Part shown: positions 9,388-17,917 of the stretch, piece by piece
Numbering within the stretch: position 1 is the first letter of the stretch
Layout: each line of letters begins with the position of its first letter
DNA from: Chara braunii
Taxonomy: Eukaryota; Streptophyta; Charophyceae; Charales; Characeae
Assembly: GCA_003427395.1 (NCBI GenBank)
Contig: BFEA01000301.1
Location: 1,593,247 to 1,623,129 of the forward strand
Reading direction: 5' to 3'
DNA length: 29,883 nt
Made by a program: the position numbers and the translations under genes
The notes under the pieces: model-generated
What the model saw: the letters and a program-made list of their open reading frames with translations, nothing else
Database searches by the model: none
Told to the model about the DNA's origin: nothing

Positions 9388-9830
9388 TTATCGAGCGATG
9401 GTGTTGTTGACGGTGTTTTGGGTCTTATAGAAGACCAACGGATTGTTGTCCTTTGCCCATCGGAATTGGCTTCGACCAAGGAGGAAGTGTCGCCACCGTT
9501 TGAGTGCGTGGACGAAGCCGAGGAACTCCTTGCGTGCATCGTCAATGGAATGCACGACGGGTACTTTCTTGCTGAAATACTCGACCGGGTGCCAGTCCAC
9601 ACCATCATGTTGCTCGAGGACGGCACCGATGCCATAGTCGGACGCATCCGTAGTGACGCGCGTAGGCAAAAACGGGTCGTTTATGCGCATGACCTCCGCA
9701 GATAATAGCGCGGCTTTGAGAGCCAAAAGTGATTCCCGCGCCTCTTCTATGAAGTCAAACAGTCGATCCTCGCATTGAAGCTTGGTCAAGTGGGCTGTGA
9801 TCGTCGAGTAGCTTTTGCTGATAGTAGCCA
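9388..9830 (-). pseudogene. pol: Element F RNase H domain
   Basis: The open stretch contains RVTTDASDYGIGAVLEQHDG (first catalytic Asp present), HPVEYFSKKVP, SIDDARKEFLGFVHALKRWRHFL (Glu present) and AKDNNPLVF (third acidic position, Asp present although the usual Thr is Lys). These are the standard Ty3/gypsy RNase H motifs in the right order and spacing. It ends with a stop after NNTIAR. This is the best preserved enzymatic domain of element F, with no stop inside it, but it is out of frame with RT upstream. Confidence 0.9.
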
Positions 9831-10545
9831 GCGAGGCCAAGGAACGAACGAACATCTGTGACCTTCGGAGGCTCCGGCCACTTGTGGATGGCTTGAATCT
9901 TGTCCGATAGCGGACTGATGCCCTCCGGTGTCACAAAATGGCCCAAGTATTCCAACTCTTGCCGGACAAATTCGCCACTTGTCGCAGTTGGCCTTGTACT
10001 TGGCGAGGCGGAGCGTCTCCAACACTCGTTGAAGATGCCGAAGGTGATCCTCCAATGTCCGGCTGTAGATGAGAATATCGTACAAGTAGACCAACACGAA
10101 CCGGTCCAACATTGCACGAAACTCGTTGGTCATTGCCGCTTGAAAGGTCGTCGGGGCGTTGGTGAGGCCAAAAGGCATGAACAAGCACTCAAAATGCCCG
10201 TACCGCATCTTGAATGTGGATTGGTAGCGATGATTCGGCCGGATCGAGATTGATGATATACCGATTTCAAATCCAACTTAGAAAAATACTTTGCGCCGCC
10301 CAATCGCTCAAGAAGATTGTCGATACGAGGAAAAGGCCCCGCATTCTTGACGGTTTGCGCGTTGAGCTTGTGGTAGTCGATACACAATCGTTGATCCTTG
10401 TTCTTCTTCCGAACGTAGAGAACTGGTGCTCCATATGTGAAGTTACTAGGGCGGATCCAGCCCTTGGCCAACAAGTCGTCGAGTTGTGCGTGGAGGACCT
10501 CAATTTCCTCCTCGCTCATCCAATGGATGCAACCTTTTGGCGGCA
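9831..10545 (-). pseudogene. pol: Element F reverse transcriptase, YLDD changed to YLYD
   Basis: The N-terminal part is in the open frame shared with protease: EEIEVLHAQLDDLLAKGWIRP, then LCIDYHKLNAQTV and motif A (YFSKLDLKSVYHQ, Asp present). A frameshift near 10225 moves to the frame of FECLFMPFGLTNAPTTFQ (motif B) and VLVYLYDILIYS (motif C). The family has Y-L-D-D, and here the first Asp is Tyr because of a single G-to-T change in the codon at 10082-10080. A third frame then carries ELEYLGHFVTPEGI and SFLGLAGYYQ, the thumb/connection. The motif C change alone should abolish polymerase activity. Confidence 0.92.
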
Positions 10546-11290
10546 CGACACCGGCCTCAAGAATGATCTCGTGAGAGATCGGCCGATCCGGTACCACACC
10601 GGTAGGTGACTCGAAGATGTCGGCGAACTCGTCGAGCAACCGCACCAATCGGGGGTCCGAAGACAAGTCCGTGGGTGAAGAGTCGGCTACCGCGACGGTC
10701 CGTAGGAAACATAGGCCGATTTCCTCGGGCTGCTCGGAAGCGCAAGTTGCTCGGAATGATTTGGTCGTCTCCACTTGGCACCGAATAGAAGGGTGCGGTA
10801 GAGGAATAGTACACGCCACTTCGGCGCCGAAGGCGTCGCAAATGCTAAGAGTCCGCCGGTGGAAGTTGACCGTGTGATCCGCACTTGCAAGCCAAGGCAT
10901 TCCCAGAATGATGTCAAAGTCCATGTCCAAAATGTCGAACGTCACCGATTTGCATGCATGAGGTGCGAAATACACCGGTACGACCTCGATGTAACGGTTG
11001 AGAAGTTGTTGCGTCTTTCCATCCGCCAACTTGATCGCCGTAGGGTTTGCCTTCCTCCGAACTTGTGCGCCAGGCCAGCCCTTTGCATAAAGGTTTGGCT
11101 CATGAAATTGCGAGACGCGCCGCTATCCAGCAAAGCGCTGCAGGACACTTGCCCAACTTGGATGTGGACATACATGAGGAGTGTGTTGTTGTCATCGTAC
11201 CGCTGCGTGCGAAACTCGCGGGCCACCTTGGTAACATACGCAAGGATGTCCCCCACCGCGACTTCGTCATCCGTTGGCGAAGTTGGTAGT
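10546..11290 (-). pseudogene. pol: Element F aspartic protease region
   Basis: The active-site motif LLDSGASRNFMS lies at about 11130-11095 with the catalytic Asp-Ser-Gly intact. A frameshift near 11050 separates it from the second half, which reads DGKTQQLLNRYIEVVPV and then FDIILGMPWL, the conserved retropepsin C-terminal motif, near 10925-10890. A linker (VRLLDEFADIF, then PISHEIIL) leads into RT in the same frame. Unlike element H, the protease active site is not mutated, so the lesion here is the frameshift. Confidence 0.88.
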
Positions 11291-11614
11291 GCATAAAAGG
11301 ATAAGTACGTGTAGAGATGAGCGCATAGTGCTGCGCATTGCGGTCCCGACAGGTGGCCAGTGGTCAGGAGAGAACCATGCGAAGTCCTCGGACGTGAACG
11401 GGTCCAATACCTCTATGTTGAACTCGCACACCGAATCCTGTGAAGAACCACTTGAAGACGATAAGTCGCCGCTGCCGGGCGGAGAAGATGCCTCACACAG
11501 TCTTGTCCTTGAGCTTGAGTACCCAGCGTAGGAACGAGCCGGGCAGCATGTTCCTCAAAAGAATACAAAGAGGAGGACTATCGACTTCCGCATGTGCCTT
11601 GGACCGAAGGGCGG
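11291..11614 (-). pseudogene. Element F gag-protease junction, frame broken
   Basis: This lies between the zinc knuckle of gag and the protease. It is probably linker coding sequence. All three - strand frames are interrupted and I see no conserved motif, so the gag-pol boundary or any frameshift signal cannot be located. Confidence 0.5.
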
Positions 11615-11969
11615 TCACCCGCGAAGCGACCTGTTCCAAAGGCGTCGAGAGTGTCGTCGAGTCACTCTCGGTGGTGCTTGGTTTCCCGATTTGCCCTTGC
11701 CTTTCAACAGGCAGACTAGTGTCTCATGGAGATCCTTGTTGCACCATAGGCAGTAGTGGAATCTCGTGCGCGCCTTGAATGCTTGCTCAGAGATGCCGTT
11801 TTGGGACCATGGGGCTGGAGCTGGTGCGCCGGGCTCGGGGCTAGATGTGGTGTTTGTCTTCGTCTTGCCTGGTCCTCGGTCTTTGTCGGGGCGGCCACCT
11901 TCTCGGGCGGCTGCAAGTCTGTCCCCTTCATTGGCAAACACGGCCTTGCTAGTTTGAGAGAAGGTTAAC
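11615..11969 (-). pseudogene. gag: Element F gag C-terminus with CCHC zinc knuckle
   Basis: The open stretch starts at the insertion boundary, reads TFSQTSKAVFANEGDRLAAARE, goes through a Pro/Lys/Gly-rich linker, and contains FHYCLWCNKDLHETLVC near 11740-11700, a Cys-X2-Cys-X4-His-X4-Cys zinc knuckle with all ligands present. The zinc knuckle packages element RNA. This piece was continuous with the gag at 12551 before the foldback insertion split it: the residues LT are encoded by the duplicated target site. Confidence 0.85.
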
Positions 11970-12544
11970 AACAGTCATATTTTTCATCACCACTTCAGGA
12001 CACCCTTCACCACTTCAGGATGTAGCCTGCCTAAACAGGTGGTTTTCAGGGTCTTCGAAACTTTCACCACTTTAGGACCATTCAGGTCTGAAAATCTTGA
12101 ATGGTCCTGAAGTGGTGAAAGCTCCGAAGACCCTTAAAACCACCTGATTAGACAGGTTGCATCCTGTAAGTGGTTTTCAGGGTCTTTGGACCTTTCACCA
12201 CTTGAGGACCATTCTATTTTGAAAAGTCTGAATGGTCCTGAAGTGGTGAAAGTTGCCAAGACCCTAAAATCCACCTGTTTAGGCAGGCTGCATCCTCAAG
12301 TGGTGAAGGGTGGTTTTCATGGTCTTCGGACCTTTCACCACTTCAGGACCATTCAGGACTTTCAGACTGCCCAAAACTCTCACTTGACCACTTCAGGACA
12401 CCCTTCACCACTTCAGGATGCAGCCTGCCTGAACAGGTGGTTTTGAGGGTCTTCGGACCTTTCACCACTTCAGGACCATTCATGATTTTCAGACTGCCCA
12501 AAACTCCCACTTCAGAATTTTCATTCCTGAATTTTCAGCTACCC
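11970..12544. mobile_element. Foldback/MITE-like insertion of 575 bp inside element F gag, 6-bp duplication GTTAAC
   Basis: The insertion is flanked by GTTAAC at 11964-11969 and 12545-12550, and removal of it plus one copy of the target restores the reading of gag across the site. Its body is built from about ten copies, in both orientations, of a TTCACCACTTCAGGACCATT-like motif. Two long imperfect hairpins are visible: 12016-12176 and about 12169-12276, each with a loop of 13-15 bases. It then continues with two further half-units. No open frame or transposase motif is present, and the outer ends do not show a clean terminal inverted repeat, so the class is open. Confidence 0.75.
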
Positions 12545-12550
12545 GTTAAC

Positions 12551-13786
12551 CGCTTGTGGCTAGTTTGGTCAAACGGCGTTGCTGCCGCGACCACGACCAC
12601 TCTTGGCCGATGCTGGTTTCTGCTCGGTCCTGGCGCAGACGGACGCAGGTTCTTAGCCTCCTTGTTCGTGATGATAATTTGCGCGGCCTTGTCAAAGAGT
12701 TCCGCTGTTGTCGTCAAGGTGTCCTCGACGTGAGTCAGGGCATTGCTTAATGTCGGACATGGCCTTGAGATGAAATAGTGGCGGATGGCTTTGAAGCCCA
12801 TCTGGATGTCTGGGACTGATGTCAAGCGTTGGTACCCGGCAATCCAGTCGACACTCGGCAGCGTGCCTTGTTTGAAGACCATAAGCTTGTGCATTGCCTT
12901 GATCTCCGACGGCTCTACTTGGAATTGGTTGTGCCACGCCGCCTTCAGATCATCCCAGCTGATCTTGGTCTGCAAGTCTGCAGCTACTACTCCGTACTTG
13001 GACAAGAGATTGTCCGCCATGCCTGGCACGTGCCCCCCGACCGGGAGTACAAGTACTCGTGATGCTTGTGTTCTTTGATGTAGTGTATCTGCAGCGTGAG
13101 CTCGAACTTGTGGAACCATGGAATCGGATCTGTCTTCGTCGAGTCGCAGAAGATCTCCTGCCCGTCAAACTTTGGAGCTGTCTCGCGCGGTTCCGAGCTC
13201 GAGTTGCTGGCGGCAGTAGAGATGTGCTGCTCCAAATGTTGCGTTTCGGTCTGCTGTAACTGCACGCCGTCCTTGAGGGAGCCGACGTCCATCTCAATGC
13301 TTCGAGGCGATCGGAGGTGTTGGAAGAGCTGGCATCGGGGGCGGTGACAGGTCGCTGCTCCAGCTGCCGGAGCCGGCCGTGGACTTGAGTCAGCACGTCG
13401 TAGAGGCTGTAGATGTCCTCCTGCTGTGTAATGCATGTTGCCAGGAGGTCCGTGAGATGGGAGAGGAGTAGAGCGATCTTGTTTTCGCTATCCTCCATCT
13501 TGCCATTCTCGGCCTCGGTCCGCCACTCCGCTCCCATTGTGAGCAAAGTCTGCTCTCCGCTAAATATCTCCTCACGGCGTTGAACTCGTTCTTCATCAGC
13601 AGCCTTTGCTGCTGCCTCGTCGTGCTGGCGCTGCTGTTCTAGTGCCAGCAAACGTGCCTGCTCGGCATCCTCTGCCTTCTTCTTCGCTGCGGCTGCTGCC
13701 TCATCCGCCCTTCTCTTGGTTTCGGTACTCTAGGACAGCATCCGGGCCTGATAGGCCTCGTCTGTTTCTCCAGACCTCAGGTCCAT
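12551..13786 (-). pseudogene. gag: Element F gag (capsid part), starting MDLRSG
   Basis: The ATG at 13786 starts MDLRSGETDEAYQARMLS, followed by an in-frame TAG at 13730-13732. The same frame then continues with an Ala/Lys/Glu-rich coiled-coil (AAAAAKKKAEDAEQARLLALE) to about 13300. A frameshift moves to APKFDGQEIF and PIPWFHKFELTLQIHYI, and another near 13045 to SKYGVVAADLQTKISWDDL, DWIAGYQRLTSVPDI and HYFISRPCP, which is the typical plant Ty3/gypsy capsid domain (retrotransposon gag). It ends at the foldback insertion. Three lesions (one stop, two frameshifts) inactivate it. The total length of about 400 residues before the zinc knuckle is normal for this kind of gag. Confidence 0.88.
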
Positions 13787-14265
13787 AACGGCTGTTTGTG
13801 AACGCAAGAGCATAGACCACGCCGGGGGCCTGCTAACGTGGTATTCCATGTTGCTGACGTGACACTGCTGTCGGCTGACGTGTCCCGCTGATGTGTCCTG
13901 CTGACGTGGCCTGCTGATGTAGTCTGCTGACGTGGCCTGTTGATGTGGCTTGCTGACGTGGCAACTCACCAATGCCGCCGCAGGGGGTACTCGGAGACAG
14001 GTAGAGAAGGTAGGGCGAGAGGTGGCAACAACATAGGTGGGGGGAGGGGTGGGTGGGATAATCGCCCAGATAACGCCCAGATAAGGAGCCACTAATCGAA
14101 AAAAGTAAGTTTTAACTTTGCAAAAAAAAATTCGAGAAAAATCAAAATCTCGAGTTTTGCAAGTTCAGTAGGTCTCCCAACCTCCCTCGAATTGCGAAAC
14201 TATCAATGAGAGAAAAAAAATCGAACTTCAGACTGCAAATGATTCATAGAACTGACAAACAAAAT
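13787..14265 (-). promoter_or_regulatory. Element F 5' leader (gag-proximal part), no gene
   Basis: This is untranslated leader between the gag ATG and the point where element G inserted. It holds the TGACGTGG-type repeat block at 13840-13970 and an AT-rich segment (14100-14265) with TTCGAGAAAAATC-like runs similar in style to 20289-20379 and 21432-21600, the other pieces of the same leader. The ORF on the - strand from 14092 has no known motif apart from running into the gag start. Confidence 0.6.
13840..13970. repeat. 13-bp tandem array of CTGCTGACGTGGC-like units
   Basis: About eight to nine tandem copies with period 13 carry alternating TGACGTGG and TGATGTGG cores, the best block being 13875-13960. 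ACGTGGC is the core of plant bZIP/ABRE (G-box-like) sites, so the array may be a regulatory block in the leader of element F. Binding is inference. Confidence 0.75.
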
Positions 14266-15742
14266 TGCAAGGAACATGAATGTGGACGAAGCACAGAAAT
14301 CCAGATTGCAAAATCACACTATAGTCCAAGTAGTCACAGTAAGAGCAGATAGCACAATGGAACCGAGTAACCATCCATTTGAGAACGATACAGAAAAATC
14401 GTGAGTCAATGTCCAAAGCCCAATCGGGCAACACCAACAGCATAACCCAATGTAGCTCTCTCTCTTGAATGGCGCCTTGCGCCCTACCTACTCTACAACC
14501 TATTACTACAACTACAGCATGAAAGCAGCCAGACAACTTGATGACCAGCGAGTGATGATGTCAACACCAATGCCGACTTCCTCTTCCACCAGGTACGTCC
14601 CACTCTTCACCCTCACTCTTCCTTGTTATCCCACACAACGCCCTTCACCTCCAAATAACCACCTTCACCCTTCACCTCCTCTGCGCCCACAGGCAGCCCG
14701 GCTATGGCTGCCAGCGCCCTGTGCCCAGGCAGCGCTCTACCGCTAGCGCAGCCTGCTCCTATCTTAGCCTAGCGCTGCTCTGCAGCTCGCACTTGCGCAG
14801 CGTGCCGTTATTGCCCGCAATGGCCAAGATCCCTGCCCACTCGCCCTCCCTGCCTATATGCCAGTGTTGCGTGTGGGCGGCCTCCCTTCAGCCTGTGCCT
14901 GGGCCCCAGTACCTGAACCCAAGCCCGATGCGGTTGGGGCCCAGGGAGATGCAGTTGCGCGTCTTTCATCAAGGCCTGCAGCCAAATTCAGATAGTGGAC
15001 CGGTTTCCCATTGGCATTTTCGGCCTCTATGTCCAGCATGCATTGTCGGCCTCTCGTTTATTTTCCCAGGGCCTGACCAACTCTGGGGCCCTGGGTTACA
15101 GAGCTTTGATACTCGGTGCACTCCAACCAACTGGCGTGCTGCAACTGTATGAACCCCACTTCGGGGCTCGTTCAACACTCCTTGGGGCGTCCTCGGAGCC
15201 CGAGGAAAAATTCCTTTTAGTCAAAAGGAAATTTAGGCCCTTCGTTCCACCTGTCCTCGGGGACGTCGCCCGAGGACGTTTCCTTGGAGCAATGTCAGAA
15301 AAGAAAAAAGGAAAAAAAAAAAAAAAAGTGCTTATGGCCTTCAGCCAATAGGGTGCCGCCACGATCTTGATTTTCGGTAGAAACGTCTCTCTACGCGTGT
15401 ACCAGCTCCTCTCCGTGAAAGCGGATTCCTTTTACCCAAGGGACCTCGTGAGGTCCCTTGGGCAAACGGGAGAAATGGCTGGGGAATCCTCGGAGCCCGA
15501 GTAATTTCCTTCAGAGTGTTTTCACTTTTTTTTTTCCGAGGATAAGTGGAACGAACAATTCCACGGGGATTTTAGGCGCCCGAGGAGTGTCGAACGAGCC
15601 CCTTCGTGAAATGTTTGCACAGAGGGGCTCTTGTTGATTTGTTGGCCCGACTTCACTTAGGGCGGGCACTAGGCTTGCTGGGGCCTTAGCCCAGAACATG
15701 TACATCATGGCAAGGCCCCTTCTTGAGGGCTCAATCCTCACA
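14266..15742 (-). repeat. 3' LTR of element G, containing a MITE
   Basis: It has TGCAAGGAACATG at its left end and CTCAATCCTCACA at its right end, so the termini are TG and CA on both strands. It matches the LTRs at 19237-20288 and 20380-21431 throughout, except for the 440-bp insertion at 15163-15602. Without that it is about 1.03 kb, close to the other two. The polypurine tract sits at its right end. ORFs within it (for example 14465-14746 and 14721-15152, +) occur in the same place in the other copies and have no known motif. Confidence 0.88.
15163..15602. mobile_element. 440-bp MITE with terminal inverted repeats and 3-bp duplication TTC (PIF/Harbinger-like)
   Basis: Terminal inverted repeats of about 20 bp are seen: GGGGCTCGTTCAACACTCCT on the left and the complement of GGGGCTCGTTCGACACTCCT on the right (one mismatch). 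It is flanked by TTC at 15160-15162 and 15603-15605, and the uninterrupted site (CACTTCGTGAAATG) is seen in the LTR at 20148-20161. Subterminal TCCTCGGAGCCCGAG motifs are also repeated, and a perfect palindrome with 13-bp arms lies at 15435-15462. It has no transposase. The three-base duplication and the GGGGCT start suggest the Tourist/PIF-Harbinger group, though TTC is not the usual TWA target. Confidence 0.88.
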
Positions 15743-15755
15743 TTCCATCCCCCTT
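15743..15755 (-). promoter_or_regulatory. Polypurine tract of element G
   Basis: On the - strand AAGGGGGATGGAA abuts the LTR start TGTGAGG. It corresponds to 5874-5886 in element H. Confidence 0.75.
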
Positions 15756-15779
15756 AGCTTCGAAAGTCCGCTGAGATGC

Positions 15780-15972
15780 TTACTTCGCAGGTGCCTTCCC
15801 TTTTAACATTCTCTCATACTCTGCCACCACTTGAGGAGCTGTGTCAATCAGTTCCTCTCTGGTGAACCATCAATCTTCCTTTGGATTTGTATGATGCCTG
15901 AATCTGACGCGATACTCTCGTTTGGGTTTTGGAGGTCTTCCCTTACCCAATGGCTTCTGAACAGGCAGATCT
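15780..15972 (-). pseudogene. pol: Element G remnant of the integrase chromodomain-like tail
   Basis: On the - strand this reads about LPVQKPLGKGRPPK, then KREY, HHTNPKED, WFTREELIDTAPQVV and EYERMLKGKAPAK, ending at TAA (15782-15780). It matches the end of pol in element H (5660-5848) closely. An in-frame stop replaces the residue before WFTREEL. Upstream it is joined directly to sequence that in element H lies just after gag, so this is all that is left of pol in element G. Confidence 0.82.
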
Positions 15973-16068
15973 CTGCGGGGTGGCTAAAGAGTCAGGCCAT
16001 CTCATGAAGTGGGGAGGGTATCTGGCCCACTTCACCATGAGTAGAAGCAGCTAAAACTTCCACCGGCC

Positions 16069-16392
16069 TCATGTGTTTCCCGAGCTAGAAGCCTGGGAAG
16101 AAGATGCCCCCATCTTAGGAGGTATCTTCTGCGTGACCTTTGCGTTCTGGCACTTGTACTGGGTGTCTCCGTATTCACCACAGTTTATACAAGCACCACG
16201 CACTCGGCGGTCCCGCCACACTTCTTGATCAAGACCTGCCTTGACCCAATCAGCAACTTTGGTCTGATTGGAGGCGGCCTTCCCTGGACTCTTTTGATGG
16301 CCCTTTCCTCGGCCACTTGCCTTAGCCTTAATTATTGCGGCGAGGGTGCTACCCTCAGCGGTCTCCTCGCCGTCGTACTCTGTAACGCCCAA
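16069..16392 (-). pseudogene. gag: Element G gag C-terminus, zinc knuckle His replaced by Asp
   Basis: The open stretch reads WVKAGLDQEVWRDRRVRGA and CINCGEYGDTQYKC. The homologous knuckle in element H is CINCGVYGHQQFKC, so the zinc-binding His is Asp here, giving Cys-X2-Cys-X4-Asp-X4-Cys. It ends SSSGNT and stops shortly before the deletion junction. It is out of frame with the capsid part (16499-17365). The surrounding basic Lys/Gly-rich region is typical of nucleocapsid. Confidence 0.85.
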
Positions 16393-16498
16393 CAGGTTTG
16401 TGAGCTCATCGATCTATGTTTGAGTCCCATCGGACTCAACCATCGTCAACTTAGCCCCCTTCTTCTTCCATTCCTGTGGACTCTTCTTCTTCCTCGCG

Positions 16499-17917
16499 TC
16501 ATTCTGAGTAGGTTGCGCATTTCCTAGAGTGGCCTAAGTCTAAGGCTTTTCTAGATAATGTCTCAAATGAGTGATACTCGAGGCAAGCCTCGCTGGCCAG
16601 CAAATTCTTGAGGTTCTCTGGAAGACATCTCACAAATGTTGTTAACAGGAACTGGTTATCGTAGTTGATGCCGGGAACGACGATTAGGCTCTCAACGGTA
16701 GTCGTAAGCTCTATGACTGACTTAAACTTTCGTTGGTCTAGTCTATGCATCTCATCAGTTGCCATTTGCGTCTGCTGTGGATTGTGCCATCGAGCTTCTA
16801 CCATTTCCATGAACTGGTCTAACGTAATTGTCCTAGCCCAGTCCGCCATACGTCGTCCGTACCCGGCCTTCGCAACTAAACCATCTAGCCATTTGGCTGC
16901 CTTACCCTCGAGGTAAGATGCAGCAGTAATCACCTCCTCCTCCTGCAAAGTCCTCTTCGCCTTTACCCATACTGGAACCGTTCTCAACCAAGTCTTGAGT
17001 TCCTCATCCTTCTTCTCGCCTGAGAAGGAAGGAGGCGGTTTCATAGGGGTCTTAGGGTACCAGTGCCCTTGCGGCTGTCCCTGTTGAGGAGCAGGTTGTT
17101 GTGGTGGTGTAGCAACCACCGCTGGACCCGAAGAAGAAGAAGCAACAGTCTGTGAGACTGCTGCAGACGTGCCACTTGGTTGTGTGCCAGCTTGTACGGG
17201 AAAGGGGCCTGACATCGCCGCTAGCGGCAACGGGGATTGTGCTGGTGGCCTAAATCCTGGCCTTTGTAAAAGGTCCAAGATCTGGTCTAGGGTCTGTTGC
17301 ATAAAGTCCAATCGGCTGTCCACGTGCGCATGCAGTGACAGCATATTGTTTTTCCATACTTTCATTCAGTCGGACAATCCTCACTCGTCCAAACCCTCTA
17401 ACTCAACTTTGTTTGCCTCTAACGTATCAAGCCTGGCTGTTCTATTTTTAATTTCTCTTTCTCTATCGGTTGCTTGCTTCAGTTCCCTTTCTAATCGTTC
17501 ACGGATCCTTCCGACCTATTTAAGCTCTAGAAGCTCCCTTTTGCGTGGGGTCAACGGGCTGAACTGCGAGCCCGCCATTTGACTTGTAGACTGTCGAGAA
17601 CCTACTGAACTGGAAGTACCCGTGGACCCTGTGGGCATTCCCAATAGGGATCCTGACGAGGATGCTACGGACGATGCCGCAGAGGATGCCGATGCGCTAG
17701 CCATTGCTGCTGCTCTGGCTGCTGCTGCAGCCTGTTCCCTAACTGCTAGGTTCGCTGCTGCCCTCGCTGCTGCAAGAGCACGGGTTCTACGTTCGGCACA
17801 AAGCCGTGCTTCGTCTCCCGGTTGTAGGGTCTGGAACACGTGCGGGACCCTAAGTGCTCCCGAACGTGTAAGTCTCACATTGTCATCTCTACCCTAATCG
17901 GTGTCTGATCCGCTCAT
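16499..17917 (-). pseudogene. gag: Element G gag, N-terminal and capsid part, one frame with four stops
   Basis: ATG at 17917 (MSGSDTD) is followed by TAG at 17896-17894. The frame continues through an Ala/Ser-rich segment and a coiled-coil (RIRERLERELKQATDRERE). Further stops are TAG at 17518-17516 and two TGA codons shortly before 17365. From 17365 to 16499 it is open for 288 codons: Pro/Gln-rich linker, PPSFSGEKKDEELKTWL, TAASYLEGKAAKWLDGLVA, DQFMEMVEARWHNP, VVPGINYDNQFLLTTFVRCL and ASEACLEYHSFETL. This is the standard retrotransposon capsid domain and the best preserved gag here. All pieces share one frame, so point mutations, not indels, broke it. Confidence 0.9.

Noticed and set aside
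8946-9705. Long overlapping open frames on both strands (233 codons -, 198 codons +)
   Set aside because: The true pol motifs (integrase zinc domain, RNase H) are in other - strand frames over the same bases. These frames have no motif and Ser/Thr- or Val/Arg-rich composition typical of shadows.
12186-12733. Open frames in the foldback insertion
   Set aside because: They are made of the inverted motif repeats and have no transposase or other domain.
14465-15152. Proline- and serine-rich + strand frames that recur in the LTRs at 19418 and 20748
   Set aside because: They recur only because the LTRs are copies. Lengths and ends differ between copies, so there is no sign of selection on a protein.
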